This document shows, piece after piece, positions 20,221 through 31,410 of a stretch of 62,582 nt of DNA. Made by a program: the position numbers and the translations under genes. How positions within the stretch are numbered: position 1 is the stretch's first letter; the number at the start of each line of letters is the position of its first letter. Source of the DNA: Bigelowiella natans CCMP2755 (Eukaryota > Cercozoa > Chlorarachniophyceae); the NCBI GenBank assembly GCA_000320545.1, contig ADNK01000103.1:1-62582 (forward strand). Reading direction: 5' to 3'. The notes under the pieces were generated by a model. The model was given only the letters and a program-made list of their open reading frames with translations. It was not told where the DNA came from and did no database searches.

Positions 20221-21103
20221 ATGTACCTTGTAAATGGAGAGTAATATCGTCATTTTAGACGATATTACAAATTAGCTCCCTCTCAGCCACGTTCCAATCT
20301 GTCATGCATGGACTTCATCTAAAATACATGAAGCGCAAAACACAGAGCAAGTATGGACCGTCATGCAGCGTAGAATACTAAAACCAGCATGCATGCTGTA
20401 GGATGTGGACGTACGCTCATGTGCGACGACAAATGAATTTCTTCGATCATGTGTGCGGCACTAATGAAAACTATCTAGATAGCGTATGTAAATACGGAGA
20501 TGTATTCTAGCTGCTCTAGTGCTACACATATTGCATGGGTATTTCTAGACTTGCTCGCTATTAGCTCTATCTATAGCTGCAGGCCATTTCAAAAACACTG
20601 AGCGCGCATTTCTTGTGAGTGCCATGTTGTTCATGTCGCAGACAACTATGTTAAGTAAGATGTAGCTCCTATTTCTAATGGTTACATCAGAGTTGTGATT
20701 ATCGTCATCTGATTAAATCGGTTTGCCATCGCAGTCGTCACACATTCATCATATATTCATATGCATGCATTTATGTACCCACAGACTTTTCTAGTTTTGC
20801 TACATACTTGTCCTGCACACATTATTACTTGCGCAGCAGTGAGTTGCGAGCTGATCATTATGATGCGGTCCAGCTTACAGCTATGTTTCATGCTTATCGT
20901 GTTTACTATGTTTTATAATGAGACGTGCATGTACGCATTCACTAAGATAGAAATTAGCCGAAGTTGGAATTTCGAACATAATCGCTGTTCCCCTTTAATT
21001 GGTAATTTCATGTTATTCTGAAGAATGTATTGAAAAGGCTCTAAGAGGCGCTCTGCACAAATATGCCTCTTATCCTTCGCAACACAATGTTCCCAGATTC
21101 GTC
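20221..21103. other. Intergenic, no gene seen
   Basis: Space between the 3' ends of the Sua5 and HtrA genes. It is AT-rich with GCATGC words (for example near 20385) and several in-frame stops in every frame. No conserved motif was recognised. Confidence 0.6.
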
Positions 21104-22327
21104 TCAGTTAACCTCATGCTGTTCAGCCGAGTTTCCGTACATCTCGTCCCAAAGATGTTTTAAGTGTTCGTTCAGCGACATCTTCGAGTTCATACTTTTG
21201 TGCTCAGCAACCTGTACAAGTTCTTTGATGTATTGACCAGGAATCGCAAATCCAAGCCCCGACGCATGCTGACCCTTATCGCCTTCGATTTTCATCGTAT
21301 TGAGCCCAACAAGCTGCCCTCTCAGATTGACAAGAGCACCTCCAGAGTTTCCATGATTGATACTTGCGTCATGCTGAAGAATGACGGGCAACCCTGTCTT
21401 TTCGCTCTCTTGAAGAGCTTCGGAAGCATACACGAAAGGTTTACGACGCTCGCCTTGGGAAGCTTCAAACGGTAGGCTAAGGTGACCATCCAATGTGGGA
21501 CTCATTTGAGACATACGAGAAAGTTTGGACGAATCTCCTCCGCTTCCAGACGGTGTAGTCGCTGGTTGGCCTCCCCGTGCGTTAAAAACTCCATTGACAT
21601 CATGGCGAAAGCTGAAATAACCCCCATCGTAACCGAGTTCTGAAGGCCAAAATTGTCACCTAAGGCCATGACAAGATCTCCCACTGCAGTTTCACTGCTA
21701 TTAGCAAATTCGATTGGGATAAGTTTATCATTGATAAATGAAGATAGTTGCTTATCCTCCTTCACTACGTGTGTAAGATTCAGCAGAGCAACGTCGACTA
21801 CGGGATGTCGATTCACAACGTCAGCCTTAAATATTCCACCGTCGCTCGTCTGGACGTAAATGTTTATCTCAGCGCCTTCCAGAAGATATTTCTCTCCGGT
21901 CACATGCCTGTTCGTGACTAGAAGACCGTTCTTATTAACCACAATCCCTGGTAAAACCATACCGTAAGTTTGTCTACATTCTGTTTCTTCCGGTTGTTTT
22001 CTTTATGGGGGGTGGGATTCATACTGCCATACCTGATCCTTGTAGCAGTGCACAAGAGTAAGGGAGCTGGCTGAGAAGCGGAGAAGATTTATCATAAATG
22101 CAGACACCCGTGGCTACTGTCACAGTGGACGGGAGCACTTTTTTCACAACGTCCCTGTATGTTTCGACCCCAGCTCCGCTCCTCATTCCTCGTTGTAAGA
22201 GACTTCCCGGATCTTCACGCTGGGTCCGGTGAAATGGCTCCTGGCACATTTGATCCTTGACCCATGCCCCCGACCAGGAAGCGAAGGCTGCTTGGAGGTA
22301 GAGAGGGAGGAAGAGAGATACGGGCAT
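21104..22327 (-). CDS. HtrA/Deg-type (S1C) serine protease, probably organelle-targeted, no PDZ
   Basis: The start ATG at 22327 opens with a hydrophobic signal (MPVSLFLPLYLQAAFASW). Exon 1 (22327-22033) ends LLQGSG and splices over an 85-bp intron (22032-21948) into IVVNKNGLLVTNRHV, rebuilding the S1C motif with catalytic His near 21905. The Asp is in PVVDVALLNL (about 21795) and the Ser in NHGNSGGALV (about 21340) within QHDASINHGNSGG. A second intron near 21590-21477 is needed to shift frame; its exact ends are uncertain. The C-terminus follows the protease fold closely with no PDZ domain, so it is a short Deg form. The AAFAS motif at the predicted signal-peptide cleavage resembles the Phe-dependent plastid-import motif of red-lineage complex plastids. 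Likely role: protein quality control in the plastid or an ER-derived space. Confidence 0.85.
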
Positions 22328-23421
22328 GGTTGTTGGAAACAGGACTTTAATACTCGGAATACCAGCAAGAAATGGCCTTGTCAGAAATAGGAGTCGCCTT
22401 CTTTCGGCACAGGATTATTCAAATATAGCATGTTTCCGTCGTAGTTCACCCTAATTTCTACGTCGCAAACTGTTTTCGGATGTTTCCCAGTTTCCTAGGA
22501 GTGGAGATGTGAGTCGGCTCTGTGCTGGAACTGATCAAATTTGTGCTTGGTTTTGATGTCGCATCGGATAAATACGCTGAAAACCCTATAAGATTCCCAT
22601 GAATCACCTTTGGTGATGTGTTCGATGATGTCATAGGGCGCTTTCGGCAGTCGTTGGGTCAGAAATCGCCGTCATTTCTTGTCAGCGTCCCCTCGATGAA
22701 ATCCATGAAATGTTCATCTACATTTCAGAACGCGTGAAACTCATGTGTTGTCTTCCTTTTTCCTTAGACTCCTCAGCGTCAGGGATTTCGGGGGAAATAC
22801 AGAATGAATTGCCCTGCATTTTCGCTTCATAACGATCGAGCTCACGCAGCTGAGAACTTGACTTGTGGCCTGGATTACATCTTCACCTCGTTTTGGTAGC
22901 CGCGGTTGATTTGAGGGACTGCTGAGGCCTCTCGCGTCGATTTGGGTGAGCAAATGAGAGAGATGGAAGACGGGATGGGAATATAACATCTGATCCTTAA
23001 GCACATTTCATCGAGTTGAAAGACTCATGGGCCGATCATGCCAAACTGAATCACTTAAGGCTACCACCACAATTCTCAGGATAAATCCCAACGTAGCTGC
23101 ATAGCTCCTCTCCTCATGGCAGAGCTGGGCAAAAATAGAGAGAGGAGAAACGTTAAAATAAGATATGGAGGCGTTACAGCATTAAGGATTCTCGTTCTAT
23201 ATGCAGCGATCAATTGCTTTCCACATGTCAACGCAGCGACATTGGAGGTGTGCTCAAAATATCTGTTTCGCTGTTTATCGCTATTCCATCTTGTAGTTAT
23301 CTCGACCTTCCATTTTGTAATAGCCATCAATTGTGTTTTTCGAATTTCTCAAACTGCATAATCGAAGCTTTCCTTGAACCGTGACTGCACTTGATAGGGA
23401 GTCGGTGATGTCGCCTTCTCA
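22328..23421. other. Intergenic, no gene recognised
   Basis: Divergent spacer between the HtrA (minus) and MFS (plus) starts. Short frames at 22741-23004 (minus) and 23116-23361 (plus) lack motifs or convincing splice context. Promoters of both genes should lie here. Confidence 0.5.
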
Positions 23422-25400
23422 ATGGACGAAAATCAAGAAGCAGAGGAATTAGGCGAGGATCCCGAATCGTCGCCATCATCGTCATCATCCGGGCATCATT
23501 CTAGGCAGGTGGTTTTCAACTGGCATAAGGACAAACGATGGGTTCCAGACCCAAAACTACACCGGCAAAAGTGCACTACTCTAGCGTGTAAGTGGAGACA
23601 CCTGGATCCTAGCAGCGTCCACCTGCACCAGCACCGGAAATGGCACCCCATCAAAAAGCAGCTGCAAGGGGAAGGTAATTAATTTCTCCATTCCGAAAAT
23701 TTATTCGGTGGTCTGATGAGTTATTTTGGTTTGTTGTTGTTGGTCAGATGGAAAGGATGGGCTGCCGATAGGAGTAGCGCTCGGGATTCTCGCGAACATG
23801 TTCCTGGTGGCAATTCCGCTGCTGATCGTGTATCTCTGGACCAAGAAAAGCTCCAAGATGATAAATTCATTCCGTGGGTTCTTGCACATGAAGACGCTGA
23901 TGGTCGACTCGGCCCTCGACGACAACTCAAACTACCGTAAGGTCAACCGGATGACGGACCCTTCAAGCGCCGAGGATATTCAGAACAAGAGAAAGGTGTG
24001 GTCCTGTCACTAATGATCATTTGCGCAACAACTTCCCTGCAACCACTTACAAACAATGCCCTCTTCATCTGTGTTGTCAGTCGGGATCCCGAGGTCATCT
24101 CTTCGCTGCGATATGCGTCGTGAGCATACTTCAAGGAATTGAGGTCGCTGCCCTGGCGGCTTTCTTCCCCCCCGCTGCTCTTAAAAAGGGGGTTTCCGAG
24201 ACCATGGCCGGCATAATATTCGCGATGCGGCCCTGCGTGCAGGTGGTGTTATCCCCCATTGCAGGGAAGTACATAAAAGATGCTGGGAACCAAGGGCTCA
24301 TCCTGATAGGGGGGATGGCCCTCCTCGCGTGTGTCTACGTCCTGTTCGGCCTAGTAGAGAGCGTGCTGTCAGGGTTCGCGTTCACCTTCGTTTGCTTCGC
24401 AGCGGCGCTGATCCAGGGGACCGTGGACGCCTTCGTCAACACCGCGGCCTTCAACATCATCCTCGCCCTGTACAGCGACGACGTGGTGTACCGCATAGCC
24501 ATGAAGGAGGTCTACGACACCGTTGGGTACCTCGTAGGCACCCCCCTGGGTGGCATCTTGTACGACGCCGGCGGGTTCATGTTCCCGTTCATAATACTGG
24601 GGATCGGCATCCTCATTTCCTCGGCGGGGCTGTACGTGATCACGCCCAACGGGGGCAGCGCGCAGCAGCAGCAGCAGCAGCCGCAGCCGCCCTCCCCATC
24701 GAAGCAGGAGCTGGACCCCGTCCTCAACAACCCGCTCAAGTTTTACTTCTCCTTCCTCTCGAGGCGGACGGCCTTGATTCTCTTCTTGGGAACTGTGCTA
24801 AGCGGGGCCTCCTACCCCTTCCTCGAGACTACGCTCACGATCCACGCGCAGCACCTCGAGCTCAACACCGCCTTCACCGGCCTGCTGTTCTCGATATGCA
24901 ACGGGTTCTTCCTCGTGACGATGGCGGTGATAGGCCACGGGGATGGAGTTGGGTTGCCGCTGGCTGCGTATGGCCTGATGGGCTCCGCGATGTCGTTCTT
25001 CTTCATGGGGCCGACGCCCGTTATCCCCGTGCTGCCCCTCAACACTTCAATGCTGACGATCGCAATGGTGTTGTGCGGGGTGGCGACAGCCCTGGCCTGG
25101 CTACCGATGATGAACATGCTGCTGATCCACCTGCAGAGGAGCAGCGGCAACGGCACCGCCGCGAACGCGGCGATTGCCGGCGTTGCGAGCGTCGCAACAT
25201 CCATGGGCATCGTCCTCGGGAGCCTGCTTGGAGGCTTCCTGGCGGACGCGTTCGGATTCTCATGGGCGACCACCATATGGGCTCTGGCCTTCATCCTCTT
25301 CTTCGTGATCACGCAGACGGAAAACAAGAAGAACTACATGTTCGACCAGGGCCACAAGCAGCATCACAAGGACGTGACCTTCCCCAACCTCGGCGAGTAG
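23422..25400 (+). CDS. Major facilitator superfamily transporter, SLC18-like (606 aa)
   Basis: Exons 23422-23674, 23748-23995 and 24081-25400 join in phase (donors GAAG/GTAATT and AAAG/GTGTGG, acceptors GGTCAG and TTGTCAG), total 1821 nt. Exon 1 encodes an acidic, Ser-rich start then a His/Lys/Trp-rich cytosolic stretch. Exon 2 adds one helix (GVALGILANMFLVAIPLLIV) before the core. Exon 3 has the MFS repeats: a long first loop helix (FFPPAALKKGVSETMAGIIF), SPIAGKYIKDAG, then KEVYDTVGYLVGTPLGGILY with GGFMFPF, close to the vesicular amine/polyamine transporter style. A Gln/Pro-rich central loop follows, and six further helices from about 24770. Substrate unknown; proton-coupled export or vesicle loading is likely for this family. 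Exon 3 is markedly GC-rich compared with its neighbours. Confidence 0.85.
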
Positions 25401-26794
25401 CTGAAAAGGAGCTCGCTGGTGCGGTATTCTGGAGAGGGGAATGGAACCCCAGAGGAGGGAGTAGAGTGTGCGGTTTTGGGGGGGTGGGGGGGCACCAAAC
25501 GATAAACTTTCCTTGTCAAGTTTAAGGCTAGGAGATATGCGGTGACTGGCGATGCGTGCGATGGCAAGTTTTTCCGACGAAGATTGAGTAGCGGATCGAA
25601 GCAATAGCGGATCGATATTTTTCTCCGAAGTTTAGTGGGTTGTATTCATGTCCAATATGTACATGCATGCATAGCCTAGCTAGCTAGTTCGCCAGTATTA
25701 TTAATGTTATTATTTCTGATAAAGGTAGCAATCAGATGCTCGAGCACGTTTGAAATATGATGCATGAGCCTTGGCGTGTCGGCTTATATGCACGCATATA
25801 AAGGCCTGCGCAGTTATATTATAATACTATGTGCATCATAGTTTGTTCGCAATGCAAGTAGCGCTGTGTATGCGCTTCAACTCTAGCAGCCACGATATGA
25901 CGCTGCTGCTTGTGGCGCTCGGTTTGTTCGTGCACTCCGCGGGTGAGCGCGACATACTGTATAACTGCGCTAGAAATGTCAAGGATATAGCGATAACTTT
26001 ACGCTAACCAGAAACCTATACGCACCTAACACAAGCTAGCAAGTGCATTCTTGCTCCGACAACACACTCTGGCGGAATTAAGCGCTATCAGCAACAAAAA
26101 GCACATCATGTTGTACTTAGTACGTGCAACATGATGACCACAGCACGTGCATACATGCCTCCTGCTGTCTATCTAATCCGTCTTTGTGCTGGTGTAGGCT
26201 TTTGCTTCAGATTTAGTGGCAGTCTTTGTGTAGCACTAGCTCGCTCCTAAGTATATACACATGTGCGTACGTAGTCCAAGATTTTGCACCAAGTAAATGT
26301 AATCCCTTCATTGTCATAGATCTCACACTGACATCGAGGGAGGGGGGGATGATATAAGATCACATGCGAGCGTAGAAATGCAGTAGAATGCTAGGGTACA
26401 GACTAGACTGAATGTAAGATCTACCTTTTTCATCCAAGTTTGATACAACATCTTCCAATTTACCCTCCAATTTACCCTGTAAGAAGAACGTATTTCACGA
26501 GGTATGCGATGATGCTGAATGCTATGCGCTGTACGCGTGCCCCTCATTAAAATCAAGCACATGCAGCAAGTCAAGTATCTACAAATCGATTTACTCCATC
26601 AAAACGACTCGAGGAAGATCAAGGAAAATGCATTGGCAGCTGATAGCTACGGCCACTCACTGCATCCGTTCCGTCATCCCAAGCCGATGTGCCTCGCGTC
26701 GCCCTCAGGACGCGTTTCCTCCTACAGAAAAGAGCACGCAAGTCGCATCAACGCCTTTTCAGCGATTCGTGCAGTCGCATCAGATCAGGTTGGA
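25401..26794. other. Intergenic, no gene recognised
   Basis: Poly-G near 25477, GCATGCATAG and CTAGCTAGCTAG near 25660-25690, otherwise AT-rich. Frames at 26323-26574 (minus) and 26519-26809 (plus) have no supporting features. The 3' UTR of the minus-strand SET gene may extend here. Confidence 0.5.
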
Positions 26795-27337
26795 CTAGTC
26801 TCGCCCTAATCCGTTTTGTGTTGGCGAGACGACGAAGTACCTCTCGAGCGCTTTTCTGGCGGACTCCACCTCTTTCACATGGAAGTGGCACAGGGCCGCC
26901 CTGCCATATATCGCCGCTTTTCTGAACCAGTACCTATGAGCAGCATTCGCCCCATAGTACGCGCAAGCCAAGCATGTTAAATGATGGATGATGAAAACAG
27001 TGTCAAGCTCTCTGCTGCCCTCCTCCCATGGCCGACGGTACATGACGATATATTCATTGGGGTGAGGCAGTAGATCCATGTTTTGCTGTAACGTAACTAA
27101 ACGATAAGAGAGGCAGTAGCAGCACTACTAGAAACATGAATAATCGACCGCCTTCCGAATCGCAGATTCTTTTGTTCCCCCACCCTTCTTAATTTTAAAG
27201 TCAATAGAAGGAGGCAGGCAACAACCTAGGGTAAATCGTTTCTGCGATGGCGAGCAGCTCCGCCAGGTACTCAAGCGCTTCTTGATGCTAACAACACACA
27301 AACGAAATATTCAGGGGGAAAGAGGAGCGCGAGGAAT

Positions 27338-27378
<41 letters not shown>

Positions 27379-27887
27379 GATAAAAAACACCTTCCCTGCC
27401 CCTCGGCCTCCCACCCCCCTCCGTTCTCCTTCCATGAAGTAGAAAACACATACCTTGTTGTTCCCAATGAGCACGTCCACGACAAAATCCAGAATAATCA
27501 TGATCTTCGGGTGGTTTGGAGAGCAGTGCAAGCGAGCCTATATTTGAGAAACAGAATCCAGTTATATCCCGTACATAAAGCATTGACCCAGTCCATAAAA
27601 GACGTCGTGGTGATACGGCTAGTGAGAGGGGATTACGCACTTGTTGCAAGAATTGCTTTGCCAGCTTCAAGGAACCCTCGAAGCTTGGTGTTGGCAATGT
27701 CGCGACCCCCATCGCTGTATTTGTGGATCCGCTACCCCCAGCTACACCCTTGCGCTCGGAAAGATACATATTCTGCACATCCGCGAAGATCTGATGACAA
27801 GACACAATCGTCACGCTTCCAGCGGTGAAGGGAGGGAGGGAGGGAGGGAGAAGAAAAGAAAAGGAATCGAGGAGAGGAAGAGAGAGC

Positions 27888-27937
<50 letters not shown>

Positions 27938-28078
27938 TTATCGAGTGTCCGTCGTACATTGCTACGGTCTTCTAATTATACATATCAAAGAGGAGTGATA
28001 AGAAGAAAGGTTAGGTAATCAAATACGTTGTTATAGGTGGAGAGCATATATTTTCTTGTTAGCATTTAAAAACATATT

Positions 28079-28116
<38 letters not shown>

Positions 28117-29265
28117 TAATAATAGAAATAGTGAGATTCGTTTCTGCTCCCTGATGATAAAACCACCCACGTCTCAGGAGTAACTATTTTTATTAATCAG
28201 AATTTCTCTGCCTGGATTCTTGGGTCTCGAGTCTCATAATATCACTTCAAGCCACCACCACTCACAATCGATATTGCCAAGAAGCATACCAACGCCAGGC
28301 CCACCTTCCTCCTCATCGTTTTCGTTTCTCTTCCACTCTGGGCCCGACTTGTCCAAACGGTTATCCTCTACTGCGTCGTCGGCCATGAGGAAGTTTCGCC
28401 TATTAGAAAACAGTATCAATTGATGTTCGTTGTCTTTGCTTGGCAGGCCAGCCCAGCGCCGCAAAGACAATGGCGTCGGCCAGACGAAGACTGGTCTTTG
28501 TTGCAACGAAGTACGATAATAAGATTAAAGGTGGGAAAAAACAGAGAAGGTTCTCAGAATTCTGACGGCGTCGAGAATAACACCCTCGATGATGGATGTT
28601 CATCCTGGCCTCGTCGAGCAGAAATTATATTGATTGTAAAATATACTATGGCGGAGGACATTAGCTTGATGCTTCGTTGCTTCTTGTAGTCGTTCAAAGC
28701 CACGTAAGAGATGCACACCTAAATTGAATGGAACAAATGGATCAAAAAAGAGTGGGAAAAGAATGCGGTGCTGCTGGGTCCCAGGCTTCCAAGAAAGCAC
28801 TGATTCGCGTACAAGCATGGCAGTGAAAAGATGTATCAGATAAGTTTTGGCAAGAACGGTCTAAGAACGATCTTTCGCCTTGCCAGATCCACCATCGCTA
28901 CTACGTGTTTCTTTTATGAATTTACTACAACGAGATGTGCGACCTCTTCCCCCTTTGCTATGTACCGTATTGCTCGGACCTACGTGTATAGCACGAGCAA
29001 CAGCGTTCAAGTGAGAGGGTGAGGAGGATGCTGTCGGCAGCACACAGCTGGCTGGTCATTTGTAGATTGCTATACAACCTCGAGGATATCTCCCTTGATC
29101 ACGTAAGCAGTATTCGGATTGCAGGAATGGTTAAAGAACCCGCCCAGCATTGGCAAGAAGTCTCCAATCTACCAAGAGTGGTACATTTTCAAGCTTGTCA
29201 TGTGGAAGATGCCGTGGATGCACATAAAGTGAGAAGAACGCTTTCTTCCCCGCTCCTTTTAATAT

Positions 29266-29336
<71 letters not shown>

Positions 29337-30229
29337 TTATGTTCCTACAGAATTAGTCTTCGTCTGGCCATAGTCACGCATCTCTCTCCCTTCATCTCTA
29401 CCTTCACTTTCTCAGGATCATCATAGATTCCCATCAGATTTTGGCGGAAAACACACATTAGCACCAGTACCACGGTCTTGGAGCTAATTTTTGAAACTTC
29501 CTGAAGTTGTCGTGGGAAAGAGGAAATGGCCATTAGGTAATAGCGGCGAGCGTTTTTGACGAGCGCACGTAGGTGCATATAAGTAGATTACGAATGCATT
29601 TTAGATGGGGAAATGTACAGTTTCTTCGTGGTAAATGAGTAGGGCGTGTGCAGCATGCCGCGCTATCAGAGCGTCATCATGATATCTGACCTCCATGCAA
29701 TGGAGGTAGAGACGGCCAGCTTTCTCCTTGGATAGCGACGTGCAGATGTCCTCGGAAGCCCTTTTGTAAGCCTCTCGTTCACGCTCGCATACCTTAAATA
29801 TACGTCGACAAAGGTACAAATAGGGAGCGAGGATTTCATAGCATCAGGGCCGTTTTACCACTTTCGCCGAATGCACAAAATTTGAAGAAAACATGCGAAA
29901 ATCAGTCGGATCTACAGTTGCTCATATAGTAGCCATTACAACCCAGTTTTCGGGGTTTTCCCTGCAGCCTTTTATGTTGGCAGGGTAGAGGCACAGTACC
30001 TAGGTGGTATTTGTTATTCATTGTGAGCTCCATTTCAAGACGACTACTTGAACAAAGCAGCACCCCGGAGAAAACGATGACCAGAGGAAATCATTACAAA
30101 TCCCACCTTCTTCAGCACACGGGTGAATGTCCCAAGAGAAAGATTGAGATTGAAAAGCAAGTGGCTCACAGCATCTATGATCGTGTTCGGTGGGCCACCT
30201 GAAGAACGGACACGAATTTCTCAACACCA

Positions 30230-30264
<35 letters not shown>

Positions 30265-31282
30265 AAACCATGGCGTGTTTCTACCACTTTTGCTCTTGAA
30301 AGAAACCCCTGCTTCTCGCAGTAGAACCTATTTATTCACAATGATTGTTGTCTGAATCCTTGGCGTTTTTGGCTCACACGCCTTTCCGAATGTGCGCGTG
30401 CGTATGCGTGTGCGTGTGCCAACAAGTTGCACAACGAGCATGATAGTCAGCTATTCGCAGGCCCGCATCATTTCACTATCGATGTACTACAATTGGCAGT
30501 GACTGATAAAATACCTCAGATACTTTGAGATCTTTTTTGGCAATCCAACCGCGCCCCTTGCCCTTCTCTGGAGGGCCTACTTGTTCGAGGCTCAGCGCAA
30601 GCTTGGACAACTCTCCGTCAAACAGGGAACGGATGTTGGCAAGAGAATTGGTGTCGGGGTCTAGCCAGAATATGCGCGATAAAGTGTAAAAAATCATTAG
30701 TCTTCGCCCTCGACGGAGGTGCCTCACTCATCGCATGGTTACATTACGATTGTGCCAATTGAGCTGTGAGATTGACTTCAGCGTGCATGTACGTGTGAAA
30801 TGTTTTATTACATAATATTATCAAAATTTACGTATGATCGTTAGATAATTGTGAAATCAATCGATAGGGGAGAAAAGGATCGGTACTTTTCGCTGACTTC
30901 ATGGTAGCTCTCCTCCTCTTAGGCTCTTGGGCCGGGAAAGCTGTGTAGCAACTCCTGCCTCCCTGATGCCGTAACCAAGTGCTTACTGTGACTCAGATAG
31001 AGATGATGATACTAGTCGCAAGGGTGAAGATCGGGATGTAGGAGCGACAGTGGACATGTGCTCTGGTCGGGGCACGGTTGTGGGTAGGATTGAGAGAGAG
31101 AGAGAGAGCGAGAGAGAGAGAGCTTCTTCCGAACGGTAACGCCCGATGAGAGGATCAGTAATGTCCGTTTCAACAACTACTTCATCAGTTTTAGAAAAAA
31201 TGTAATGCGATTTCACCCTGCGACAAAGCCACACCTCATATCTGTCGGGGTGAAGGAGGTTTGCTAATTGTCGCCGTTGCAA
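26795..31282 (-). CDS. SET-domain protein, SMYD-like lysine methyltransferase with helical C-terminus
   Basis: At least ten minus-strand exons. The SET N-part is KGKGRGWIAKKDLKVSEVFY (about 30580-30505). After a helical insert (KVCEREREAYKRASEDIC, about 29785) comes the core NHSCNPNTAYVIKGDILE (about 29140-29085). It splices into VRAIRYIAKGEEVAHLV (about 28983-28935) and then CISYVALNDYKKQRSIKL (about 28720-28665): the canonical NHSCxPN, v-A-r-x-I-x-x-GEE and I-Y-v-x-L-x(5)-R series. The C-terminal part is TPR/SMYD-like: CSPNHPKIMIILDFVVDVL (27525-27470), HQEALEYLAELLAIAETIYP (about 27285-27226) and RKAAIYGRAALCHFHVKEVE (26940s). The post-SET Cys cluster usual in SMYD proteins is not obvious. 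The enzyme would methylate lysines of histones or other proteins using SAM. The start codon is not resolved; it lies within about 130 bp of the divergent carboxylesterase. Introns carry (GA)n, (CT)n and (TA)n tracts. Confidence 0.7.
27341..27375. repeat. (GA)n microsatellite in the SET gene
   Basis: About 17 GA units in an intron; another (GA)n lies at 27894-27931 and (TA)n at 28083-28114. Confidence 0.95.
29271..29333. repeat. Compound (CT)n-(TA)n microsatellite in the SET gene
   Basis: About 17 CT units directly followed by about 15 TA units within an intron. Confidence 0.95.
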
Positions 31283-31410
31283 TATGGATTACGACTTGAG
31301 AATTATGTTGTCGTACTATCAAAAAGGGACACCTTAGGCATCATCATCCTCATGTCGCACCGTGAGTCGCATAGAAAGGCCATCGGTCTATCTGCGGAGC
31401 CGTCTCAACG
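31283..31410. promoter_or_regulatory. Short divergent spacer (candidate bidirectional promoter)
   Basis: Fewer than 130 bp separate the first recognisable codons of the minus-strand SET gene from the ATG of the plus-strand carboxylesterase, so both promoters must overlap unless an upstream SET exon lies elsewhere. No TATA box is evident. Confidence 0.4.

Noticed and set aside
24329-25525. 398-codon plus-strand open frame overlapping the MFS exon in another frame
   Set aside because: Arg/Pro/Ala-rich shadow frame produced by GC-rich codons; the MFS frame has clear transporter motifs and splice continuity.
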